A DNA stretch of 12,410 nucleotides from JBBTVO01 sp038058335 (GTDB taxonomy: Bacteria > Patescibacteriota > Microgenomatia > Levybacterales > UBA12049). The notes below the pieces were generated by a model, which worked only from the letters and a program-made list of their open reading frames with translations, ran no database searches and had not been told where the DNA came from. A program made the position numbers and the translations under genes. The DNA lies in NCBI GenBank assembly GCA_038058335.1, contig JBBUBI010000055.1, positions 1 through 12,410 of the forward strand. The letters are read 5' to 3'. The stretch's first letter is position 1. Each line of letters opens with the position of its first letter. Positions 1-6,671 of the stretch are shown one piece after another.

Positions 1-413
1 TATACGTTGCTTGCTTGATTTTTGGTACCTAAGACTTTTGATGAAATATTCTCAATTCCGGCAGCAGTTACTACATTTCTTACGGCACCGCCAGCGATAA
101 CTCCGCTTCCTCTGGGCGCCGGCTTAAGAATTATCTTTGCTGCGCCTGACTTAAGATCGATTCGGAAAGGAATAGTTCCTCTTACAATTGGTACTTCGAT
201 CAGATGCTTCTTAGCAACAGAAATACCTTTTTTGATCGCAGATGCGACGTCAGGAGCCTTACCCAAACCAACTCCTACTTTTCCATTTTTATCTCCAACG
301 ACCATAAGGGCTGAAAATCCAATTTTATTTCCTCCTTTTGTTTTCTTTGATACTCGGTTTATCTGAATTATTTTTTCTTCGAAGCCATCGGCTCCTCTTC
401 GTTCGTCTCTCAC
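1..413 (-). CDS. rpsE: 30S ribosomal protein S5, 3' end cut by the window edge
   Basis: S5 is a small-subunit protein of the mRNA entry and decoding region. Reading from a GTG at 413-411, 137 codons are visible. They contain the N-terminal dsRNA-binding part (INRVSKKTKGG near residues 20-30, then FSALMVVGDKNGKVG) and the C-terminal domain with RGSGVIAGGAVRNV and the GTKN motif. The C-terminus lies beyond position 1. The GTG start overlaps the rplR stop by one base (TAGTG) and is preceded by a clear AAGGAGGG about 10 nt upstream. No in-frame ATG is needed, since the conserved region begins soon after the GTG. The overlap suggests translational coupling to rplR. Identity is certain from sequence pattern; the start is well supported. 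Confidence 0.96.
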   Translation of the reverse strand, partial: MRDERRGADGFEEKIIQINRVSKKTKGGNKIGFSALMVVGDKNGKVGVGLGKAPDVASAIKKGISVAKKHLIEVPIVRGTIPFRIDLKSGAAKIILKPAPRGSGVIAGGAVRNVVTAAGIENISSKVLGTKNQASNV

Positions 414-760
414 TAGAATTGTAACCCTCCTTCTCTTGCACCTTCTGCAATAGCTTTTACTCTGCCATGATATGCATATCCGCTTTTGTCAAAAACTACT
501 TTTTTTACCTTTTTTGCAATCGCCTTTTTTGCGATCAACATACCTAATTCTTTTGATTTATCTGTTTTGTTAAGAGCTTCCTTTTTCTCCAGTTGCTTTT
601 CAGATATAGCTACTATCGTCTGCCCCTTATCATCATTTACAACTTGCGCATACATGTATTTATTTGACCTAAATACAGAGAGCCTTGGCATGTTCTCAGT
701 ACCTCTAATTTTTCCCCGTACTCTAATCTTTCTTTTTATTCTGTTTAATTTTTTATTCAT
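413..760 (-). CDS. rplR: 50S ribosomal protein L18
   Basis: L18 binds 5S rRNA in the central protuberance with L5. The 115-residue product has the usual basic N-terminus (MNKKLNRIKRKIR), the RLSVFRSNKYMYAQVV strand and the typical C-terminus AYHGRVKAIAEGAREGGL. I start it at the ATG at 760-758 rather than at an in-frame ATG 60 nt further upstream. The downstream ATG has GGGAGGAG about 9 nt before it and gives the family length, while the longer form would add an E/Q-rich stretch entirely inside rplF. The rplF stop lies one base upstream of the ATG. The stop TAG overlaps the rpsE GTG. Confidence 0.96.
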   Translation of the reverse strand: MNKKLNRIKRKIRVRGKIRGTENMPRLSVFRSNKYMYAQVVNDDKGQTIVAISEKQLEKKEALNKTDKSKELGMLIAKKAIAKKVKKVVFDKSGYAYHGRVKAIAEGAREGGLQF

Positions 761-761
761 T

Positions 762-1316
762 TTATTTTGCTCCTCCCACAGCTTTTGCTGCCTTTCCTGC
801 TTTTCTTCTGATATATTCACCTACATACTTTATCCCTTTTCCTTTATAAGGCTCAGGAGGCCTGATAGATCTGATTCTCGCAGCAGTGTTGCCCACCAAA
901 GCTTTATCAATTCCTGAAATTACGATAATACTATCAACAATCGTGAATTTAATTCCAGGTTCAGGCTTAATGTTTACTGGATGGGAGAACCCAACGCTGA
1001 GCGTCAGATCTTCTCCGGCAAGAGCAGCTCTATATCCTACGCCTACAAGCTCGAGCTTTTTCTCAAAACCTTCAGAAACTCCGATAGTCATGTTCAAAAC
1101 CAAAGATCTGACAAGACCCAGCATGGCTCTTGTATCTTTTTCGTTCTTTTCTGTTTGCACCGCTTGAAACATACCGTCTTCAACTTTGACATTTATACCT
1201 TTGGGAATTGTAAATGACAATACTCCCTTTGGTCCCTGAACATTTATCTCTTCTTTATTTAGAGTAATGCTTACTCCCTCTTTTATTTTTACCGGTTTTC
1301 CTCCAATTTTTGACAT
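762..1316 (-). CDS. rplF: 50S ribosomal protein L6
   Basis: L6 binds 23S rRNA near the sarcin-ricin loop at the base of the L7/L12 stalk. The 184 residues are close to the family length of about 177 and begin with the classic MSKIGGKPVKIKEGV. The two homologous L6 domains follow, and the C-terminal signature PEPYKGKGIKYVGEYIRRKAGK is present. The ATG has no Shine-Dalgarno; instead it follows a 48-bp hairpin spacer that is also found before rplE (see repeats). rpsH ends 44 bp upstream and rplR starts one base beyond the stop. Confidence 0.97.
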   Translation of the reverse strand: MSKIGGKPVKIKEGVSITLNKEEINVQGPKGVLSFTIPKGINVKVEDGMFQAVQTEKNEKDTRAMLGLVRSLVLNMTIGVSEGFEKKLELVGVGYRAALAGEDLTLSVGFSHPVNIKPEPGIKFTIVDSIIVISGIDKALVGNTAARIRSIRPPEPYKGKGIKYVGEYIRRKAGKAAKAVGGAK

Positions 1317-1359
1317 ATTGTTATGTTAGATAACAACCCTGAGCGTTAGCCGAAGGGTT
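1312..1359 (-). repeat. REP-like hairpin spacer, copy 1 (before rplF)
   Basis: This 48-bp spacer matches 2511-2558 at all but two positions. It contains CCCTTCGGCTAACGCTCAGGG on the coding strand (AACCCT/AGGGTT stem). Next to the start codon is a second small hairpin, TGTTAT-loop-ATAACA. It fills almost exactly the gap from the rpsH stop to the rplF start, including the first bases of rplF. The core resembles the CCCTGAGC..CGAAGGG palindromes known as dispersed repeats in many bacteria; that family assignment is from memory. Confidence 0.85.
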
Positions 1360-1360
1360 T

Positions 1361-1756
1361 TTACCAGATTCTGAAAAGAACCTCCCCTCCTATTTTGTTT
1401 TTTTGTGCTTCATCTCCGGTCATAATTCCCTTACTTGTTGATAAGATTATTGTAAACATTCCCTTCTTTTGAGTCTGTATGAGATTGCTTGACCCGGAAT
1501 ATACTCTGTATGAAGGCTTAGAAATTATTTTTGTATCTGTAATTACCGGAATTCGATTGTTATATTTGATTTTGAGACTCAAAACTTTTCTGCCTTCTGC
1601 TTCCTGCTCCTTGATGTCCTCAAGAAAACCTTCTTTTGCCAATACCTTGGCAATATCTCTTGAAATACGAGTATAAGGAGCAACTAGCTCCCTTCTTCGT
1701 GCCTTTGAAGCATTTTTTATTCTTGTTACAAAATCTGAAACTGTATGATTTACCAT
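1361..1756 (-). CDS. rpsH: 30S ribosomal protein S8
   Basis: S8 is a primary 16S rRNA-binding protein (helix 21) and in E. coli the repressor of the spc operon. The 131-residue form starts MVNHTVSDFVTRIKNA, matching the family opening (DPIADMLTRIRNA type). It ends with ILSTSKGIMTGDEAQKNKIGGEVLFRIW, the S8 signature. A longer in-frame ATG at 1804 would add 16 residues overlapping rpsN and is not supported by family length. No Shine-Dalgarno is visible in the 13-nt spacer after rpsN. Confidence 0.96.
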   Translation of the reverse strand: MVNHTVSDFVTRIKNASKARRRELVAPYTRISRDIAKVLAKEGFLEDIKEQEAEGRKVLSLKIKYNNRIPVITDTKIISKPSYRVYSGSSNLIQTQKKGMFTIILSTSKGIMTGDEAQKNKIGGEVLFRIW

Positions 1757-1769
1757 ATTTTTAAATTTA

Positions 1770-1955
1770 TTACCAAGTCGCCTTAAGAACTCCGGGCAAT
1801 TCACCCCTAGATGCTCTTTCTCTAAAACATATTCTGCATAAACCGAATTTCCTCATATATCCTCTTGCTCTTCCGCAAATAGTGCATCTGTTCATTTCTC
1901 TAGATTTGAATTTTTGTTTTCTCTGAAATTTAACTATGTCTGATACTTTTGCCAT
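1770..1955 (-). CDS. rpsN: 30S ribosomal protein S14, zinc-binding type
   Basis: This is the short (61-residue) zinc-ribbon form of S14, often called type Z or rpsZ. It lies in the 3' domain of the 30S head. Two CxxC pairs are visible (C24/C27 and C40/C43), spaced as in C+ S14 proteins, followed by the conserved RICFRERASRGELPGVLKATW C-terminus. Its place between rplE and rpsH is canonical. The spacers are 11 nt to rplE and 13 nt to rpsH, both without a clear Shine-Dalgarno. Confidence 0.97.
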   Translation of the reverse strand: MAKVSDIVKFQRKQKFKSREMNRCTICGRARGYMRKFGLCRICFRERASRGELPGVLKATW

Positions 1956-1966
1956 AATATTCTTTT

Positions 1967-2515
1967 TTATTTCTGAAAAGGCATTCCAAGCGCTGATAAC
2001 AGCGCATGACCTTCCTTTTCATCTTTTGCAGTTGTGACAATACTTATTTCAAGTCCTTGACCGATAAGACCTGCATCCATTCTTCCCATATCAATCTCGG
2101 GAAAAATACTAAGCTCTGCAAACCCCAACGTATAATTTCCTGATTTATCAAAACTATTATTTTTAATTCCTCTAAAATCCCTTATTCTTGGAAGAACTAC
2201 ATTGACAAGTTTCTCAAAAAAATCATGCATTCTCTTTCCTCTTAGAGTAACCATAAGTCCAACTTTGTCTCCTTCTCTCAGCTTAAAAGTTGCAATAGAT
2301 TTCTTTGCAGCCGTAACTTTTGGCTTTTGACCTGTTATTGATACCAAGGCGCCTGCTGCTATATCTATGCTTTTTTTGTCCGCAATTGCATTCTTCACTC
2401 CCACATTAAGAACTATCTTTGACAGAGCCGGAACTGCCATAGAATTCACAATTCCGAGTTCTTTTTTCAATTTCGGTGCTATTTCTTCTATAATTTTTTT
2501 TCTTAAATCTGACAT
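1967..2515 (-). CDS. rplE: 50S ribosomal protein L5
   Basis: L5 binds 5S rRNA and contacts the P-site tRNA and the 30S head. The 182 residues match the family size. Recognisable segments are ALSKIVLNVGVKNAIADK, the LRGKRMHDFFEKLVNVVLPRIRDFRG block in the middle, and a FPEIDMGRMDAGLIGQGLEISIVTTA-like C-terminal domain. The start codon follows the second copy of the 48-bp hairpin spacer and lacks a Shine-Dalgarno. rplX is upstream and rpsN downstream. Confidence 0.97.
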   Translation of the reverse strand: MSDLRKKIIEEIAPKLKKELGIVNSMAVPALSKIVLNVGVKNAIADKKSIDIAAGALVSITGQKPKVTAAKKSIATFKLREGDKVGLMVTLRGKRMHDFFEKLVNVVLPRIRDFRGIKNNSFDKSGNYTLGFAELSIFPEIDMGRMDAGLIGQGLEISIVTTAKDEKEGHALLSALGMPFQK

Positions 2516-2558
2516 ATTGTTTTGTTAAATAACAACCCTGAGCGTTAGCCGAAGGGTT
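2511..2558 (-). repeat. REP-like hairpin spacer, copy 2 (before rplE)
   Basis: This is the second copy of the spacer at 1312-1359. It differs at two positions: A/T in the loop-proximal arm and G/A in the second hairpin. It lies between the rplX stop codon, which it overlaps, and the first bases of rplE. Both copies have the same orientation and the same placement relative to the start codon, so the duplication copied a whole stop-to-start spacer. Confidence 0.85.
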
Positions 2559-2862
2559 AAATTACCTGCTTACATTTTCTGCAGATTCTTTCTTTCTTAT
2601 TTCCTTCGATAACAAATCCGACTCTGGTCGGCAGATGGCATTTTGGACAAATTAGCTTTACGTTTGTAGCGTATAACGGTTTTGTCACAGTTTTTATTTC
2701 AGACGGCTCACTCTGAGATCTTGCTTTCAAATGTCTTTTGTATTGATTGACACCTACAATTGCAATTTTGCTCAGCTTAGAAAAAACTTTTTCTATTTTT
2801 CCAGTCTTGCCTTTATCTTTTCCTCTTATTACTTTTACTTCGTCTCCTTTTTTAAGTTTCAT
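2557..2862 (-). CDS. rplX: 50S ribosomal protein L24
   Basis: L24 is an assembly-initiating 50S protein near the exit tunnel. The 101 residues start with the KOW motif region (MKLKKGDEVKVIRGKDKGKTG), followed by VGVNQYKRHLK. The C-terminal half has two cysteine pairs (C72/C75 and C94/C97) in CPKC and CRKC contexts, a possible zinc ribbon seen in many L24 proteins. The spacer after rplN is 10 nt without a clear Shine-Dalgarno. Confidence 0.97.
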   Translation of the reverse strand: MKLKKGDEVKVIRGKDKGKTGKIEKVFSKLSKIAIVGVNQYKRHLKARSQSEPSEIKTVTKPLYATNVKLICPKCHLPTRVGFVIEGNKKERICRKCKQVI

Positions 2863-2872
2863 ATTATATTTC

Positions 2873-3247
2873 TTATAGCACCTCAGGCGCCATACTTGCG
2901 ATTTTATTAAATCCCCTATCTTTTATCTCTCTTGCGATCGGACCAAAAATTCTGGTCGCTCTGGGATTTTTATCTTTCATATTATCTATAACCACTGCTG
3001 CGTTTTCTGAAAATCTGATATACGAACCGTCTTTTCTTCTCTGTTCTTTTTTTGCACGCACCAGAACTGCCTTTACAATCTCTGAAGATTTAACCTGACC
3101 ATTTGGTGCTGCAACTTTCACGACGCAATTTAGAATATCTCCCATAAAACCAAATTTCCTTTTGGATCCTCCTAGAATATGAATTACCTGAAGCAATTTT
3201 GCTCCTGAATTATCCGCAACTTTAAGCATTGACCTATGCTGAATCAT
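2873..3247 (-). CDS. rplN: 50S ribosomal protein L14
   Basis: L14 lies at the subunit interface and forms bridges with 16S rRNA. The 124 residues begin MIQHRSMLKVADNSGAKLLQ and end NPRATRIFGPIAREIKDRGF...SMAPEVL, both classic L14 segments. The start ATG overlaps the rpsQ stop by one base (TAATG) and has GGAGGT 9 nt upstream inside rpsQ, pointing to translational coupling. Family length is about 122. Confidence 0.97.
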   Translation of the reverse strand: MIQHRSMLKVADNSGAKLLQVIHILGGSKRKFGFMGDILNCVVKVAAPNGQVKSSEIVKAVLVRAKKEQRRKDGSYIRFSENAAVVIDNMKDKNPRATRIFGPIAREIKDRGFNKIASMAPEVL

Positions 3248-3480
3248 TACTTTATAACCTCCGTAATCTTAAAATACTTATCTTTTGACATTGGCCTTAT
3301 TTCTCCGATTTTGACTCTATCTCCAACTTTTAATTCTAGACCTGCGGTATCAGCTTTAAACTTATTACTTCGCTTAAGAAGGACTTTGTAAAGCGGATGA
3401 GGCTTTCTTCTTGTCACTTCAACGACTGCAGTATTCTGCATTTTTAATGATGTTATTTTACCTTCAAATATTTTTTGCAT
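3247..3480 (-). CDS. rpsQ: 30S ribosomal protein S17
   Basis: S17 is a primary 16S rRNA-binding OB-fold protein. The 77 residues contain FEGKITSLKMQNTAVVEV, then RRKPHPLYKVLLKRSNKF, and GDRVKIGEIRPMSKDKYFKITEVI, all in family order. The start is set by AAAGGAGA six nt before the ATG, located inside the end of rpmC. The two genes overlap by 17 bp. Confidence 0.97.
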   Translation of the reverse strand: MQKIFEGKITSLKMQNTAVVEVTRRKPHPLYKVLLKRSNKFKADTAGLELKVGDRVKIGEIRPMSKDKYFKITEVIK

Positions 3481-3679
3481 CTGAAATCTCCTTTTCTCTA
3501 ACAGCTGTCAAAATCACAGCGATTTTCTTTCTTTTCCAAAATAACTCTTTTGGATTCTTTAGTTTATTTTGAGAAAACTCAAGCTTGATATTAAATAGTT
3601 CATCTCTGGTTTCTTTCAAAAGCTTCTTAAGCTCATCAATTGTCTTTGAGAATATTTCCTTTTTTTCTTTTGATTTCAT
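3464..3679 (-). CDS. rpmC: 50S ribosomal protein L29
   Basis: L29 is a small two-helix protein by the tunnel exit, contacting L23 and the docking site for nascent-chain factors. The 71 residues show the L29 core (SKTIDELKKLLKETRDELFNIKLEFSQNKLKNPKEL...KKIAVILTAVREKE). Its ATG overlaps the rplP stop by 4 bp, and its 3' end overlaps rpsQ by 17 bp. This is the largest overlap in the cluster. Confidence 0.95.
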   Translation of the reverse strand: MKSKEKKEIFSKTIDELKKLLKETRDELFNIKLEFSQNKLKNPKELFWKRKKIAVILTAVREKEISDAKNI

Positions 3680-4092
3680 ATATGTGATTTTTTATCCATT
3701 ATTAACGTCTTTACCGGCAATTTGTGCGAAGCGAGTCTTAATGCCTCATGCGCTGCTTCTCTTGAGACCCCTCCCATTTCAAAAAGCATTCTCCCTGGCC
3801 TGACAGGCGCGACAAATTCTGTAACATCCCCCTTACCTCCACCCATTCGAGTCTCGGCGGGTTTTTTGGTTATCGGCTTATCCGGAAAAATTCTTATCCA
3901 AACTCTTCCTCCTCTTTGAATTGAGTGAGTGATCGCGCGCCTTGCCGCTTCGATCTGTCTTGAAGATATCCATGCTGTCCCCTGAGACAAGAGCCCAAAC
4001 TCACCGAAGGATATTCTAGTTCCGCGATAGGCAACTCCCTTCTGAACTCCTCTTTGCTGTTTTCTGTATTTTGCTCTTTTTGGTACCAACAT
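3676..4092 (-). CDS. rplP: 50S ribosomal protein L16
   Basis: L16 organises the A-site and peptidyl-transferase side of the 50S. The 138 residues start MLVPKRAKYRKQQRG and carry the typical FGEFGLLSQGTAWISSRQIEAARRAI and the PAETRMGGGKG loop. R82 there corresponds to the E. coli arginine that can be hydroxylated; whether it is modified here cannot be judged. It is preceded by an 88-bp AT-rich repeat spacer after rpsC, with no Shine-Dalgarno. Confidence 0.97.
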   Translation of the reverse strand: MLVPKRAKYRKQQRGVQKGVAYRGTRISFGEFGLLSQGTAWISSRQIEAARRAITHSIQRGGRVWIRIFPDKPITKKPAETRMGGGKGDVTEFVAPVRPGRMLFEMGGVSREAAHEALRLASHKLPVKTLIMDKKSHI

Positions 4093-4180
4093 ATCTTTAA
4101 AATTTCTAAATCCTAATTTCTAATTTCTAAAATTTTTAGGTCAATTAGAGTAATTAGATCAATTAGGTTAATTTTCATTG
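4093..4180. repeat. AT-rich low-complexity spacer with short tandem repeats
   Basis: The 88 bp between rpsC and rplP are built from imperfect copies of AATTTCTAA (plus strand) followed by copies of TCAATTAG/TAATTAG. A related stretch of TTAGAAATT units, in the opposite orientation, lies at 10596-10637 downstream of rpsJ. I see no promoter, no terminator and no open reading frame here. Confidence 0.7.
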
Positions 4181-4822
4181 TTATTTATCTCCTCTGTTTA
4201 TCCACACCTTTACTCCTATATAGCCCTTTTTAGTTAAAGCTGGGACGCTTGCATAGTCGATATTTGCTCTTATCGTTGAGAGCGGGACTGTCCCCTGCTG
4301 AAGTTTTTCTCTTCTTCCGATCTCAGCTCCTCCGATTCTTCCTGATAAAACAACTCGTACTCCCTTTGCCCCTGATCCCATTACTTTTGTGACTGTTTGA
4401 TTCATGACTCTTTTTGCCGGAAGTCTTCTCAAGAGCTGATCAGAAATATTTTTTGCTACCAAATATGAATCCAAATTGGGCTCCTTTACCGGCTCGATTC
4501 TTATATCCAGTTTTGCAGCATTTTTTCCCTTGATTTTGGGAAGAATTGTTGCGAGATATTTCCTAAGCTCTTCCATTCCCGTACCCGCGCGTCCTATAAC
4601 CATACCCGGACGAAGTACGAATACAGTGAGCTTAATGCTGTTTATTGACCTCTCTATGTCAATTCCCGCAACGCCCGCTGTCTCAAGCTTTGCCATCAGA
4701 GACTTTCTAAGATGATAATCCTCAAGCATTGTCTCTTTATATTTCTTGTCATCAAACCACCTGCTGCTCCAGTTGAAAACAGGTCCTGTCCTAAGTAATC
4801 TTGGATTAATTTTTTGTCCCAT
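4181..4822 (-). CDS. rpsC: 30S ribosomal protein S3
   Basis: S3 forms part of the mRNA entry channel and helicase site. The 213 residues open MGQKINPRLLRTG and include the KH domain with the GxxG loop in RPGMVIGRAGTG. The C-terminal domain VLSGRIGGAEIGRREKLQQG...LRANIDYASV...GVKVWI is also present. It stops soon after that domain and lacks the long charged tail of the E. coli protein (233 aa). The ATG abuts the rplV stop directly, and GAGGA lies a few nt upstream within rplV. Confidence 0.97.
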   Translation of the reverse strand: MGQKINPRLLRTGPVFNWSSRWFDDKKYKETMLEDYHLRKSLMAKLETAGVAGIDIERSINSIKLTVFVLRPGMVIGRAGTGMEELRKYLATILPKIKGKNAAKLDIRIEPVKEPNLDSYLVAKNISDQLLRRLPAKRVMNQTVTKVMGSGAKGVRVVLSGRIGGAEIGRREKLQQGTVPLSTIRANIDYASVPALTKKGYIGVKVWINRGDK

Positions 4823-5197
4823 TTATTCCTCAGCCTCCTCTATTTTTGCCAAACTCTTGGTAGGAGTTTTATCTTCCAAAGTAATCTTTATGTGTGAGCT
4901 TCTCTTCTTATACGGATGCACTCTTCCTCTTGTTGAGGGACGAAATCTCTTAATTGCAGGACCTCCCATAACTTCAATGCTTTTAAGAAGCAGCTCTTCT
5001 TTTTTTGCGCCTCTGTTGACGGCATTTGCAATTGCACTGTCAATTATCTTCTCTATTGGACCGGATGCTCTTTTTTCCATAAGAGCAAGCGCAGTCAAAG
5101 ACTTGACGATAGACTTTTGCTTTCTTACTGCATCTGCGATGAGCCTAACTTTTCTCGGCGCTATTCTTATTGATTTAGCAACTGCTGTATACTCCAT
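4823..5197 (-). CDS. rplV: 50S ribosomal protein L22
   Basis: L22 lines the nascent-peptide tunnel with its extended beta-hairpin and binds all 23S domains. The 124 residues show KSIRIAPRKVRLIADAVR at the start, and the hairpin region PAIKRFRPSTRGRVHPYKKR followed by SSHIKITLED. There is a short acidic C-terminus. The start is the first ATG after an 80-bp repeat-rich spacer and has no Shine-Dalgarno. rpsC follows with zero spacing. Confidence 0.97.
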   Translation of the reverse strand: MEYTAVAKSIRIAPRKVRLIADAVRKQKSIVKSLTALALMEKRASGPIEKIIDSAIANAVNRGAKKEELLLKSIEVMGGPAIKRFRPSTRGRVHPYKKRSSHIKITLEDKTPTKSLAKIEEAEE

Positions 5198-5277
5198 ATT
5201 TGTTTAAGCGTTTAGTTATTAGTGATTAGCGTTTAGTTTTTGATTTTAACTATACGCTATACGCTATTCTCTATTCA
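5198..5277. repeat. Repeat-rich spacer between rpsS and rplV
   Basis: The 80-bp gap consists of short direct repeats. On the coding strand there are two copies of ACTAAACGCT, copies of AGCGTATAG, and GAATAGAGAATAG. It looks like a slipped-strand microsatellite-type spacer. No convincing promoter, Shine-Dalgarno or terminator is visible. Confidence 0.65.
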
Positions 5278-5562
5278 CTATGTTTTAGATATTTCCCTTG
5301 CTACGATTCTTCCGTGACTTCTGAATGTTCTAGTTGGCGAAAATTCACCAAGTCTGTGTCCTACCATTCCTTCTGCAATCAGTACATTTATAAAATTCTT
5401 TCCGTTATGTATTGCCATTGTGTGACCTACAAATTCAGGCGGGATCTGGCATGCTCTTTTCCACGTCTTTATCGCCGTCTTGTCCCCGGATGCTTTCTGC
5501 GCCATAACTTTTTTCATTAATTTAGGATCGATAAACGGTCCCTTTTTACTTGACCTGCTCAT
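5278..5562 (-). CDS. rpsS: 30S ribosomal protein S19
   Basis: S19 sits in the 30S head next to S13 and the A-site finger. The 94-residue sequence is typical: MSRSSKKGPFIDPKLMKKV, then KTWKRACQIPPEFVGHTMAIHNGK, then GHRLGEFSPTRTFRSHG. The ATG overlaps the rplB stop by one base (TAATG), and AAAGGAGA lies about 8 nt upstream inside rplB, so coupling is likely. It is followed by the repeat spacer before rplV. Confidence 0.97.
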   Translation of the reverse strand: MSRSSKKGPFIDPKLMKKVMAQKASGDKTAIKTWKRACQIPPEFVGHTMAIHNGKNFINVLIAEGMVGHRLGEFSPTRTFRSHGRIVAREISKT

Positions 5563-6302
5563 TATTTCTTTCTCCTTTGCATTATGTATTTATTTGAATG
5601 CTTTTTCTTATTTCTGGTATTTCCGACTGCCGCTCTTCCGTAAACCGTCTTGGGTCCCGGCATACCAATTCCTGATCTTGCTTCTCCTCCTCCGTGAGGA
5701 TGAGATCTCGGATTTTGCGCAACTCCCCGCACAGTAGGTCTTATCCCCATGTGCCTCTTTCGTCCGGCTGAACCAATCACTTCGTTCTTATGATCTGCGT
5801 TACCAAGGCTCCCTATTGTAGCATAACCCGTATCCTTAACCCGCCTTACTTCCTTTGAAGGCAATTTCAAATGCGCAAAGCCACCTTCCTGAGCTGCGAC
5901 AATTACGCTTGTGCCTGCAGACCTTGCCATTTGTCCCCCCTTGCCTGCTGTAAGCTCGACGTTGTGCGCAAATGTACCTATTGGGATTTCAGAAAGTGGC
6001 AGCGCATTACCTACCTTCAAATCTGATCCCGGTCCCGCGATAACTTCTGCTTTTAACTTCAGGCCTTCGGGAGCCAAGATATATCTTTTTTCTCCGTCTG
6101 TGTACTGAATAAGAGCTATATCGGCAGTTCGGTTTGGATCATATTCAATTGCAACGACCTTGCCTTTTATTCCTCTTTTATCTCTTTTAAAATCGATCGT
6201 TCTGATAAATCTTTTGTGCTGTCCGCCTTGATGACGTACAACGACTTTGCCTGAAAAGTCTCTTCCCGAATTTTTCTTTTTTATTCTTTTAAGTTTGTTC
6301 AT
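5562..6302 (-). CDS. rplB: 50S ribosomal protein L2, shortened N-terminus
   Basis: L2 is a core peptidyl-transferase-centre protein. All central and C-terminal hallmarks are here: VRHQGGQHKRFIRTIDFKRD near residue 22, EYDPNRTADIALIQY, ARSAGT and the HPHGGGE motif at 201-207. At 246 residues it is about 27 shorter than E. coli L2. The loss is at the N-terminus, which begins MNKLKRIKKKNSGRD, where most L2 proteins have a KPTSPGRR-type arm and a linker. An in-frame TAA lies two codons before the ATG, so no longer start exists in this frame. A small CCGAT-TTA-ATCGG hairpin precedes the start; no good Shine-Dalgarno is seen. Confidence 0.96.
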   Translation of the reverse strand: MNKLKRIKKKNSGRDFSGKVVVRHQGGQHKRFIRTIDFKRDKRGIKGKVVAIEYDPNRTADIALIQYTDGEKRYILAPEGLKLKAEVIAGPGSDLKVGNALPLSEIPIGTFAHNVELTAGKGGQMARSAGTSVIVAAQEGGFAHLKLPSKEVRRVKDTGYATIGSLGNADHKNEVIGSAGRKRHMGIRPTVRGVAQNPRSHPHGGGEARSGIGMPGPKTVYGRAAVGNTRNKKKHSNKYIMQRRKK

Positions 6303-6326
6303 GATTTATCCCGATTAAATCGGCGA

Positions 6327-6671
6327 TTATTTACTCTTCTTTTTACTCTTACTCTGCGCAGCCTCTGCGATCGGCTGACTCGCTTCAGTACTTGCTGTAT
6401 CAAATATCGCGATCTTCTGTCCTTCCTTAAGCTTTACGGTTGCCTTTTTCCATCCCGAAAGCTGAACCTCTGCTCTTCTTGAACCAAATCTTCTCTTTTT
6501 TCCCTTAACCATGCTTGTCGCAACGCTAAGCACATTAACTTTAAATTTATCTTCTATCTCTTTTCTGATCTGGATCTTATCAGCTGTCTTTTCGACTCGA
6601 AAAGTAAATTTACCTTTTCCCGCTTGATTCATGGATTTTTCAGAAATAATAGGAGCCAAAATTACCTGCAT
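6327..6671 (-). CDS. rplW: 50S ribosomal protein L23 with lysine-rich tail
   Basis: L23 is the tunnel-exit docking protein for trigger factor and SRP. Residues 1-92 are the conserved fold: LAPIISEKSMNQAGKGKFTF, then IRKEIEDKFKVNVLSV, and GKKRRFGSRRAEVQLSGWKKATVKL. A tail of about 22 residues then ends in SKSKKKSK, extending the usual length of 95-100 to 114. The ATG overlaps the rplD stop (TAATG) and has AAAGGAGG 9 nt before it. Confidence 0.97.
   Translation of the reverse strand: MQVILAPIISEKSMNQAGKGKFTFRVEKTADKIQIRKEIEDKFKVNVLSVATSMVKGKKRRFGSRRAEVQLSGWKKATVKLKEGQKIAIFDTASTEASQPIAEAAQSKSKKKSK

Noticed and set aside
761..820. Longer start for rplR, adding 20 N-terminal residues
   Set aside because: The extension lies wholly within rplF and is E/Q-rich unlike L18; the ATG at 760 has a proper SD and gives family length.
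486..917. Long plus-strand open frames opposite the ribosomal genes (also at 22-366, 4746-5207, 6846-7160 and elsewhere)
   Set aside because: They are antisense to unmistakable ribosomal-protein genes and have no promoter, SD or recognisable protein character.
1757..1804. Longer start for rpsH inside rpsN
   Set aside because: The family opening starts at the ATG at 1756; the 16 extra codons overlap rpsN and have no S8 similarity.
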